This document shows, one piece after another, positions 6,904 through 12,468 of a stretch of 12,468 bases of DNA (positions are counted from its first letter, which is position 1; every line of letters starts with the position of its first letter). The DNA is taken from positions 1 through 12,468 of the forward strand of contig JAFOXS010000309.1 of the NCBI GenBank assembly GCA_017391665.1, in the 5' to 3' direction. Under the pieces are notes generated by a model. That model was not told where the DNA came from. It searched no databases and saw nothing but the letters and a program-made list of their open reading frames with translations. The stretch is from Alistipes sp. (GTDB lineage Bacteria > Bacteroidota > Bacteroidia > Bacteroidales > Rikenellaceae). The translations under genes were made by a program, and so were the position numbers.

Positions 6904-6933
6904 CAAAGATACGCATTTTTTTCTATCCGCCAA
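6904..6933 (-). promoter_or_regulatory. Bacteroidota-type promoter of purA
   Basis: On the - strand, TATCTTTG (6911 down to 6904) matches TAnnTTTG exactly, and TTG (6933 down to 6931) lies 19 bases upstream as the -33 element. This is the best-spaced promoter in the window. The expected transcription start is near 6897-6900. Confidence 0.75.
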
Positions 6934-7081
6934 TCTTTTCGGCGGCGGAAATTATCAACAGGTTGTTAAAACCACCCTTTTGTGGCGAATGACACGCTAT
7001 AGGCGGCAAAATATCACACCGAAAATCCTTTTCTGCATCTACCATCTTTCACCCCGGCGGGGGAAACAACCACCGCAAAAC

Positions 7082-7114
7082 AAAAAAAACTCCCGCCACC
7101 ATAGCGAGAGTTTT
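7082..7114 (-). terminator. Rho-independent terminator of the acidic-tailed small protein gene
   Basis: On the - strand, ACTCTCGC (7111-7104) pairs with GCGGGAGT (7096-7089), including one U-G pair, around a seven-base loop, followed by a run of eight T (7089-7082). The wobble pair becomes an A-C mismatch on the + strand, so it is built for - strand transcripts. It separates this gene from purA. Confidence 0.85.
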
Positions 7115-7144
7115 ATTCCACAATTTATATATAATTTCCTTAGA

Positions 7145-7459
7145 TTACATATCGTCATCCTCATCCTCCATCGAGCCGGTGTCCTGAATCTCATCAGCAC
7201 CCTTGAGCTCGTCGTCGCCGTAGAAGTCGTCATCAACGTCGTCGGTCGAGTCATCGATCTTCACATCAATCTTCACCAGATACGACACCTCGTCGGTCTC
7301 GTAGGGTACAACATAGAAAAAGTCGCCATTGGGCTTGTCAATACGAGTCATCACCTCCGCAAAACCGCGCGGATAAAGAGCCTTCACCTCACTCTGCTGA
7401 TCGGTTGTGAGGTTGTTGAAACTAGTTACAAGTCGCTTTTTAGTGTTATTTTGTGCCAT
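7145..7459 (-). CDS. Small conserved-looking protein with highly acidic C-terminal tail
   Basis: A 104-residue protein starting MAQNNTKKRLVTSFNNLTTD. Residues 1-67 look like a small folded domain (helix about 17-38, then strands around GDFFYVVPYETD and VSYLVKIDV). From residue 68 on, 19 of 37 residues are Asp or Glu, ending MEDEDDDM. I recognise no named family and no catalytic motif. The basic N-terminus followed by an acidic tail could suit a protein contacting nucleic acid or ribosomes, but this is only inference. An upstream start at 7480 (seven extra residues) is possible. I prefer 7459 because a TAnnTTTG element at 7495-7488 places transcription start close to 7480. The gene has its own terminator and is divergent from ligA across 137 AT-rich bases. 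Confidence 0.75.
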   Translation of the reverse strand: MAQNNTKKRLVTSFNNLTTDQQSEVKALYPRGFAEVMTRIDKPNGDFFYVVPYETDEVSYLVKIDVKIDDSTDDVDDDFYGDDELKGADEIQDTGSMEDEDDDM

Positions 7460-7487
7460 ATGTATCGAAATTTTCTGCAAGTATAAT

Positions 7488-7495
7488 CAAAAATA
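7488..7495 (-). promoter_or_regulatory. Probable -7 element for the acidic-tailed protein gene
   Basis: TATTTTTG on the - strand fits TAnnTTTG and lies about 30 bases upstream of the ATG at 7459. No TTG is seen 19-22 bases further upstream, so the promoter is incomplete by consensus. In such AT-rich DNA a chance match is possible. Confidence 0.4.
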
Positions 7496-7541
7496 TTATA
7501 TCGCAACGAATCTTGATATTTTTTTTGCATTTTTTTTGATT

Positions 7542-7575
7542 TTTGATGTTGTTACAAACAAATTATGTACCTTTA
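7542..7575 (+). promoter_or_regulatory. Probable ligA promoter
   Basis: TTTG (7542-7545) is followed after 22 bases by TACCTTTA (7568-7575), one base off TAnnTTTG. Transcription would start near 7580, about 15 bases before the ATG at 7597. This supports that start over an in-frame TTG at 7543. Confidence 0.5.
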
Positions 7576-7596
7576 CAACTAAATTTTCCCTATACG

Positions 7597-9666
7597 ATGA
7601 GCGCAGAGCACAGAATCAACGAGTTACGTCAAAAACTCAACTACCTCAACCACATGTACTACGTTGAGTCAAAACCCGTAGTCACGGACTACGAGTTCGA
7701 TATGCTATTGCGCGAACTGCAAGATTTAGAGGCACTTCACCCCGAATTTGCGGACCCCAACTCGCCTACGATGCGCGTTGGCAGCGACCTTACGAATAAA
7801 TTTCAGAGCGTGGCGCACGCCTATCCGATGCTCTCGCTATCGAACACCTACTCGCTGGAGGAGCTGCAGGAGTGGATGGACAAGACCTTCCGCGAGAGCG
7901 ACTCTCAGGTGAGCGTATCGTGTGAGCTGAAGTACGACGGCACGGCCATATCGCTCACATATGAGGACGACCGCCTTGTGCGAGCCGTGACGCGTGGCGA
8001 TGGATCGCGTGGCGACGATGTAACCGAAAATGTACGCACCATCGGCTCCGTTCCTCTCACGTTGCAACAGATGAGCGGACTGAAGACATTCGAGGTGCGT
8101 GGCGAGATATTTATGACCTACCCCACGTTCGACCGCCTCAACGCCGAACGCGAGGCTGCGGGCGAGCAGCTCTTCGCCAATCCGCGCAACGCCGCCGCCG
8201 GCACACTCAAGTTGCAGCAGTCGCGTATCGTTGCCGAGCGCAACCTGCAGTTTACGGCCTATCAGGTCGAGGGTCGTGACCTGCCCTTCGCATCGCACTC
8301 GCAGTCGATGGAGGCACTGCGCCGCTTCGGATTCCCCGTATCTACGGCAGCACGCATATGTGAGAGCGCCGATGTGGTAAAGCAGTTTATCGAATATTGG
8401 GACGCCGAGCGCGCCAACATACCCGAGCCTATCGATGGCGTGGTTATCAAGGTCGATTCCTACGCTGTGCGTCGTGCTCTGGGTCGCACGTCGAAAGCGC
8501 CGAAGTGGGCCGTGGCATATAAGTTCAAGGCCGAGCAGGCACTCACACGCCTTAATGAGGTCACCTATCAGGTTGGTCGCACGGGAGCCATTACGCCCGT
8601 AGCAAACCTTGACCCCGTACATCTGGCGGGCACAACGGTAAAGCGTGCCACGCTGCACAATGCCGACCAGATCGAAGCGCTGGATCTGCGCATAGGCGAT
8701 ATGGTATATGTGGAAAAGGGTGGCGAGATTATCCCCAAGGTTACGGCCGTGGAGCTGAGTCAGCGCCCTGCCGACAGCCAACCCCTGCAATATATTACTC
8801 ATTGTCCCGAGTGCGGCACTGAACTGGTGCGCTACGAAGGCGAAGCAAAGCACTACTGCCCCAACCAGAGCCACTGCCGCCCGCAGATTGTCGGTCGCAT
8901 CGAGCATTTCATCCGTCGCAAGGCGATGAACATCGAGACGCTGGGATCGGAGACCGTAGAATTGCTCTTCGACAACGGACTTATTAATAATATAGCCGAC
9001 CTCTACGACCTGCGAGCCGATCAGCTGGCCGTACTACCACGCCTGGGTGAGAAGTCGGCCGCCAACATCATACAGAGCATACGTCTCTCGGCCGAGGTGC
9101 CGTTCCACCGCGTGTTGTTTGCCCTGGGCATACGCTTCGTGGGTGAGACTACAGCAAAATATCTGGCCGAGCATTTCCGTTCGTTGGATGCCATTATGAC
9201 CGCATCGCACGAGGAGCTGCTGGAGGCCGAGGAGGTGGGCAGCAAGATTGCCGATGCAATTATAGAGTACTTTGCCGATGAGGAGAATCGCTCAATCATT
9301 GAGCGTCTGCGTAGGGCGGGCCTAAAGTTCGAGGCCGAGCAGAAGCAGAATCTCTCGGAGTCGCTTGTGGGGCTGACGTTCGTTATTTCGGGTTCGTTTG
9401 CCGACCATTCGCGTGATGAGCTGAAGGCTCTGATCGAGGCTCACGGAGGCAAAAACCTTGCGGCCGTTTCGTCCAACACATCATACCTGCTGGCGGGCGA
9501 CAAGATTGGCCCGGCGAAGTTGCAGAAGGCTACGAAGCTGGGCGTCAGGATTATCTCCGAGCAGGAGTTTGTGGCGATGATTGGCGGCTCTCAGACGCTT
9601 CCCGCCGTAGAATCCGAGCCCACTCCCACGCAAACATCCGCACCCATTCAGGGCACACTATTTTAG
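7597..9666 (+). CDS. ligA: NAD-dependent DNA ligase LigA
   Basis: A 689-residue enzyme that seals nicks in DNA using NAD, for Okazaki-fragment joining and repair. Domains in order: the NAD-binding Ia region with YYVESKPVVTDYEFD (21-35); the adenylation domain with KYDG at 112-115 (Lys112 is the AMP-accepting lysine) and GEIFM, plus EPIDGVVIK; the OB fold; a four-cysteine zinc finger C403-x2-C406-x14-C421-x5-C427; helix-hairpin-helix repeats (LGEKSAANI, LGIRFVGETTAKYL); and a BRCT domain from about 589 to 668. A Pro/Thr/Ser-rich linker then ends in QGTLF, a clamp-binding type pentapeptide. Length is in the normal range (E. coli 671) with a small C-terminal addition. The ATG at 7597 begins MSAEHRINELRQKL, the expected N-terminus. 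It probably heads an operon with dapA, 26 bases downstream. Confidence 0.98.
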   Translation: MSAEHRINELRQKLNYLNHMYYVESKPVVTDYEFDMLLRELQDLEALHPEFADPNSPTMRVGSDLTNKFQSVAHAYPMLSLSNTYSLEELQEWMDKTFRESDSQVSVSCELKYDGTAISLTYEDDRLVRAVTRGDGSRGDDVTENVRTIGSVPLTLQQMSGLKTFEVRGEIFMTYPTFDRLNAEREAAGEQLFANPRNAAAGTLKLQQSRIVAERNLQFTAYQVEGRDLPFASHSQSMEALRRFGFPVSTAARICESADVVKQFIEYWDAERANIPEPIDGVVIKVDSYAVRRALGRTSKAPKWAVAYKFKAEQALTRLNEVTYQVGRTGAITPVANLDPVHLAGTTVKRATLHNADQIEALDLRIGDMVYVEKGGEIIPKVTAVELSQRPADSQPLQYITHCPECGTELVRYEGEAKHYCPNQSHCRPQIVGRIEHFIRRKAMNIETLGSETVELLFDNGLINNIADLYDLRADQLAVLPRLGEKSAANIIQSIRLSAEVPFHRVLFALGIRFVGETTAKYLAEHFRSLDAIMTASHEELLEAEEVGSKIADAIIEYFADEENRSIIERLRRAGLKFEAEQKQNLSESLVGLTFVISGSFADHSRDELKALIEAHGGKNLAAVSSNTSYLLAGDKIGPAKLQKATKLGVRIISEQEFVAMIGGSQTLPAVESEPTPTQTSAPIQGTLF

Positions 9667-9692
9667 AAAAGGTTAATGAAAATTTAGATACA

Positions 9693-10583
9693 ATGAAGAA
9701 GCATAAACTCGGCGGCGTAGGTGCCGCAATGATTACCCCGTTCAAGAGCGATTTCTCGTGCGACTACGACACACTGGGTCGCATGATCGACTACGTGATT
9801 GACGGTGGTACAGATTATATAGTAGCCCTCGGCACAACAGCTGAGACCCCCACCCTCTCGCACGATGAGCGCAACGAGGTGTTTCGTTATATCCGCGAGC
9901 GTGTGGCTGGCCGCACTCCCATCGTGCTGGGCGCAGGAGGCAATGACACCGTGCGTCTGATTGAGCAGATTCAGGCTATGGATCTGGAAGGCGTGGATGC
10001 CCTTTTAAGCGTTACACCCTATTATAACAAACCTTCGCAGGAGGGACTCTATCGCCACTTTAAGGCCGTAGCCGAAGCATCACCCCGCCCCATTATTCTA
10101 TATAATGTACCGGGTCGTACGGGTGTGAACATGTCGGCCGAGACAACGTGCCGTCTGGCAGCCGACGTGGAGAACATTATCGGTATCAAGGAGGCATCGG
10201 GCAAGATCGACCAGATCACGCAGATCATAAAGAACCGTCCGAAGGATTTTCTCGTTCTGTCGGGCGACGACGGCATGACCGTAGATGTGATGCGCAAGGG
10301 TGGCGACGGCGTCATCTCGGTTGCAGTGAATGCCTTCCCCAAGCGTTTCTCGCATGTGGTATATCTGGCAAGCCAGGGTCTGTTCGACCGTGCTTATGAG
10401 GCTTACGAGCCTCTGCACGAGGCAGTGTGTGCCCTATTCGAGCAGGGCAACCCCACAGGTGTAAAGGCTGCGCTGACGATCTTGGGTCTTATTGAGAACA
10501 ATCTGCGTCTGCCGCTGGTTCCTGCCACCGACCTATTGATGAAGAAGATGGAAAAGTTGATTCGCGAATACGAATTGTGCTAA
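9693..10583 (+). CDS. dapA: 4-hydroxy-tetrahydrodipicolinate synthase
   Basis: A 296-residue TIM-barrel enzyme that condenses pyruvate with aspartate semialdehyde in the diaminopimelate/lysine pathway. The Schiff-base lysine is Lys166 in IGIKEASG. The other active-site residues are in place: Tyr137 and Arg142 in YNVPGRTG, Thr48-Thr49 in GTTAETPTL, and Tyr110-Tyr111 in TPYYNKPSQEG. The usual GTTGE reads GTTAE here, a conservative Gly-to-Ala change. Length matches the family (about 292). The start MKKHKLGGVGAAMITPF aligns with family N-termini. No lysine riboswitch fits in the 26-base gap after ligA, so expression probably follows the ligA promoter. A related aldolase of the same family (such as N-acetylneuraminate lyase) is less likely given the GRTG motif and the Tyr pair. 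Confidence 0.95.
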   Translation: MKKHKLGGVGAAMITPFKSDFSCDYDTLGRMIDYVIDGGTDYIVALGTTAETPTLSHDERNEVFRYIRERVAGRTPIVLGAGGNDTVRLIEQIQAMDLEGVDALLSVTPYYNKPSQEGLYRHFKAVAEASPRPIILYNVPGRTGVNMSAETTCRLAADVENIIGIKEASGKIDQITQIIKNRPKDFLVLSGDDGMTVDVMRKGGDGVISVAVNAFPKRFSHVVYLASQGLFDRAYEAYEPLHEAVCALFEQGNPTGVKAALTILGLIENNLRLPLVPATDLLMKKMEKLIREYELC

Positions 10584-10612
10584 TTCTTCGTTTTACAAAT
10601 AAAAACTCAAGA

Positions 10613-11350
10613 ATGAAACGATTTATTCTCGCCCTGTTGTTGTTGCTCCCCATGTTGGGATGGTCAAAGATTCCCGACGAGGAGGATATTGTACGCAAGA
10701 TTATGGATGGCTCATCGCCCTTCTACTACACCAATCTGCTGATGCGCTACAACAATCTGGAGCATATGTCGGAGGAGGAGTATCACTACCTCTACTACGG
10801 CTTCGCCTACCATGAGAACTACAAGCCCATGGCAACGAACAACGCCATAACGGATCTCTACGCCTCGATGATGACGCTCAACACAGATGAGCCCGACCGC
10901 GAGCAGATGCAGTACATCATTTCGGTATGCACCGAGGCTATGTATGCCGACCCGTTCAACCCCACGGTGCTCAACATGATGGTCTTTGCGCATGGCGCAC
11001 TGGGCGACAAGGTAAAGGAGGAGGCCTACTACAACCACCTTCAGGGCGTACTGAACACCATCATGACATCGGGTGACGGCCGCACGGACAAGTATCCGAT
11101 GCATATCATTATGTTCTCACACGCTGTGGATGTCGTTGCGTCGATGGGTGTCGAGCCCAAGCGTGCCGAGATCATCAGCCGCAATGTGGAGTACATCCCC
11201 TTAGCTGAGCCTCGCCGCGTGCCCGACGGAAAGATCAAGGGATTCTACTTCGACTACAGCCGCATCTATCGCAACAAGCCCGACGATGTGACCTTCAAGC
11301 GCGAGCGCACATGGCAGTTCAACAATCTCGGAGTAAGAGAGTATAAATAA
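10613..11350 (+). CDS. Exported DUF4919-like protein
   Basis: A 245-residue protein with a signal peptide, MKRFILALLLLLPMLGWS, with likely cleavage near residue 18. The mature part is mostly helical. It includes a segment with ADPFNPTVLNMMVFAHGALGD that resembles a tetratricopeptide-type helical pair, and ends GFYFDYSRIYRNKPDD followed by TWQFNNLGVREYK. This closing pattern is, from memory, that of DUF4919, an uncharacterised Bacteroidota family; the assignment needs a profile search. There is no lipobox cysteine, so it is probably periplasmic. The start at 10613 is preferred over a GTG at 10577 that overlaps dapA, because it begins the signal peptide. It lies 29 bases after dapA and 8 bases before the C11 peptidase gene, suggesting cotranscription with both. 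Confidence 0.7.
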   Translation: MKRFILALLLLLPMLGWSKIPDEEDIVRKIMDGSSPFYYTNLLMRYNNLEHMSEEEYHYLYYGFAYHENYKPMATNNAITDLYASMMTLNTDEPDREQMQYIISVCTEAMYADPFNPTVLNMMVFAHGALGDKVKEEAYYNHLQGVLNTIMTSGDGRTDKYPMHIIMFSHAVDVVASMGVEPKRAEIISRNVEYIPLAEPRRVPDGKIKGFYFDYSRIYRNKPDDVTFKRERTWQFNNLGVREYK

Positions 11351-11358
11351 GCAATACG

Positions 11359-12468
11359 ATGAAACTACTAACCCGTTACATACTACTCGTCTTCACAGCC
11401 TGCACTGTGTTCTTCTCGTCGTGTGGCAAGCACAACAAGGAAGAAGACAAGACTACGCCCCAGACCATCATCGTCTATCTCTCCGGCACTTCGCTCAACT
11501 GGGCCTTCAGCATCAACGTGCAGGATATTGAGACGGCTCTGCAGCAGAATATCAAGGGTGATAGCCGTGTGGTAGTGGTATGGCAGAACGGTGTAGCGAA
11601 GAAGGCCGAGGCCATTGAATTGTGCTACGACAATGGTCATATCACACGACAGCCGCTGGCCGAGTATGACCTATCGAGCACGATGAGCAAGGAGGACTTG
11701 AGCTATATATTCAGCGATGTGATGCGTCTGGCTCCGGCTTCGGCATATGGACTTATACTTGGCTCACACTCATGGGCATGGATACCCTTCGACGATTATG
11801 ACGAGATCCGCACGAACGGACTCTCGAAGAGCGCATATGCGCGTCTGCGCATAAGGGAGGAGCTGCCCCGCCATCTGCAGACCCGATTCATCGGCGATCC
11901 AAGTGGCGCCAACCGCTTCGACATCACAACACTTGCAGAGGCTATTCAAGCTACGGGCAAGAAGTTCGAGTATATACTCTTCGATGCCTGCTTTATGGCC
12001 AATGTGGAGGCGGCATATGAGCTGCGCAACAGCACGAAGTACGTCATCGGTTCGGCTTGCGAGATTATGGGTAACGGATTCCCCTACACAAAGACCCTGC
12101 CCCATCTTATGAAAAATGGAGGTCGCTCGTACGATCTAACTGAGGCTGCAAGGAGTTTTCACGAGCACTATAAGAGTACACTCAAATACTCGGGAACGAT
12201 TGCCCTTATCAACTGCTCGCAGCTCGACGCGCTGGCAGCGACGATGAAGGAAGTGAACAAGAGCCTCAGCGAGGAGTACGACCGCTCGGCGTTGCAGACA
12301 TATGAGGGTGGCACCAACCACATCTTCTTCGATCTGGGTGACTATGTCGATAAGGTCTGCACAAGCGCAGAGGCCAAAAGCAGCTTCAAGTCGCAACTGG
12401 AGAAGACTGTTCCCGCGAAGTTTACGCTCGACACGTTCTGGTCGACATATATCCATAGCAATCACTAC
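11359..12468 (+). CDS. C11 (clostripain-like) cysteine peptidase lipoprotein, 3' end outside window
   Basis: The first 370 codons of a gene that runs off the right edge without a stop. The N-terminus MKLLTRYILLVFTACTVFFSSCGK is a lipoprotein signal with Cys22 as the likely lipidated residue, followed by a polar acidic stretch (HNKEEDK) that could favour surface exposure. The peptidase domain shows the clan CD plan: strand TIIVYLSG (37-44), strand VVVVWQNG, GLILGSHSWAWIPF (131-144) with His137, and YILFDACFMANVEAAYEL (205-222) with the nucleophile Cys211, then YVIGSACEIMGNGFPY (228-243). DAC-x-M-x-x-VE-x-AYEL is a strong C11 hallmark. The usual D/N-H-G-G-G-W around the histidine is S-H-S-W-A-W here. 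C11 enzymes cleave after Arg or Lys. The substrate is unknown. It starts 8 bases after the DUF4919-like gene. Confidence 0.85.
   Translation, partial: MKLLTRYILLVFTACTVFFSSCGKHNKEEDKTTPQTIIVYLSGTSLNWAFSINVQDIETALQQNIKGDSRVVVVWQNGVAKKAEAIELCYDNGHITRQPLAEYDLSSTMSKEDLSYIFSDVMRLAPASAYGLILGSHSWAWIPFDDYDEIRTNGLSKSAYARLRIREELPRHLQTRFIGDPSGANRFDITTLAEAIQATGKKFEYILFDACFMANVEAAYELRNSTKYVIGSACEIMGNGFPYTKTLPHLMKNGGRSYDLTEAARSFHEHYKSTLKYSGTIALINCSQLDALAATMKEVNKSLSEEYDRSALQTYEGGTNHIFFDLGDYVDKVCTSAEAKSSFKSQLEKTVPAKFTLDTFWSTYIHSNHY

Noticed and set aside
6952..6960. TTATCAACA upstream of purA, one base from the DnaA-box consensus
   Set aside because: A single near-match plus a poorer one (TGTGGCGAA near 6985) is expected by chance; there is no box cluster, unwinding element or dnaA/dnaN neighbour.
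7047..7066. Short GC hairpin (CCCC-GGC-GGGG) between purA and the acidic-tailed gene
   Set aside because: Four G-C pairs around a three-base loop with no T-run or conserved context; not enough for a regulatory call.
7837..8907. Long open frame (356 codons) on the - strand opposite ligA
   Set aside because: It mirrors the ligA codon pattern, has no recognisable domain, and lies wholly inside a gene with every ligase motif intact. It is a shadow of biased codon use.
9667..9692. Possible lysine riboswitch or promoter before dapA
   Set aside because: The ligA-dapA gap is only 26 bases, too short for a lysine riboswitch, and no TAnnTTTG element is seen in it.

Overview
The window looks like a chromosomal housekeeping segment from the order Bacteroidales (Bacteroidota), possibly a Rikenellaceae/Alistipes-like gut anaerobe; the family-level guess is weak. 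The grounds are protein relatedness (a pyrophosphate-type phosphofructokinase tail, a DUF4919-like protein, a C11 peptidase lipoprotein), AT-rich leaders without clear Shine-Dalgarno sequences, and several promoters of the Bacteroidota type (TTG, about 19-22 bases, then TAnnTTTG). I see no tRNA, rRNA, CRISPR array, insertion sequence, integrase or phage module.

Layout. The 3' end of a phosphofructokinase gene (2-481, +) ends in a strong terminator. A SLOG/DUF1273-like gene (536-1045, -) converges on it. Divergent to that gene is a small + strand pair: a 57-residue YtxH-like protein (1137-1310) and a two-helix membrane protein (1329-1658). Two back-to-back terminators (1667-1732) separate this pair from a tight - strand operon, etfB-etfA-acyl-CoA dehydrogenase (5394 down to 1759). 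Further right on the - strand are purA (5592-6860) with its own promoter and an unusual short leader, then a small acidic-tailed protein (7145-7459) with its own terminator. Divergent from the latter is a + strand run: ligA (7597-9666), dapA (9693-10583), a DUF4919-like exported protein (10613-11350) and a C11 (clostripain-like) lipoprotein that runs off the right edge (11359-12468). The gaps in this run are 26, 29 and 8 bases with no terminator seen, so it is probably one operon.

How the parts work together. The ETF/acyl-CoA dehydrogenase cluster forms a flavoprotein redox unit; PurA (AMP synthesis), LigA (Okazaki-fragment and repair ligation) and DapA (lysine/diaminopimelate) are core enzymes. 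The last two genes encode exported proteins attached to that housekeeping operon.

I find no clear new multi-gene defence or mobile system. The observations most worth checking are: C-terminal beta-clamp-type pentapeptides on two proteins (QLDLF on the SLOG protein, QGTLF on LigA); a 5'-terminal hairpin and two chained mini-ORFs in the purA leader, the second abutting the purA start codon; a C11 protease lipoprotein with an atypical histidine motif; and an ETF that resembles the electron-bifurcating type.
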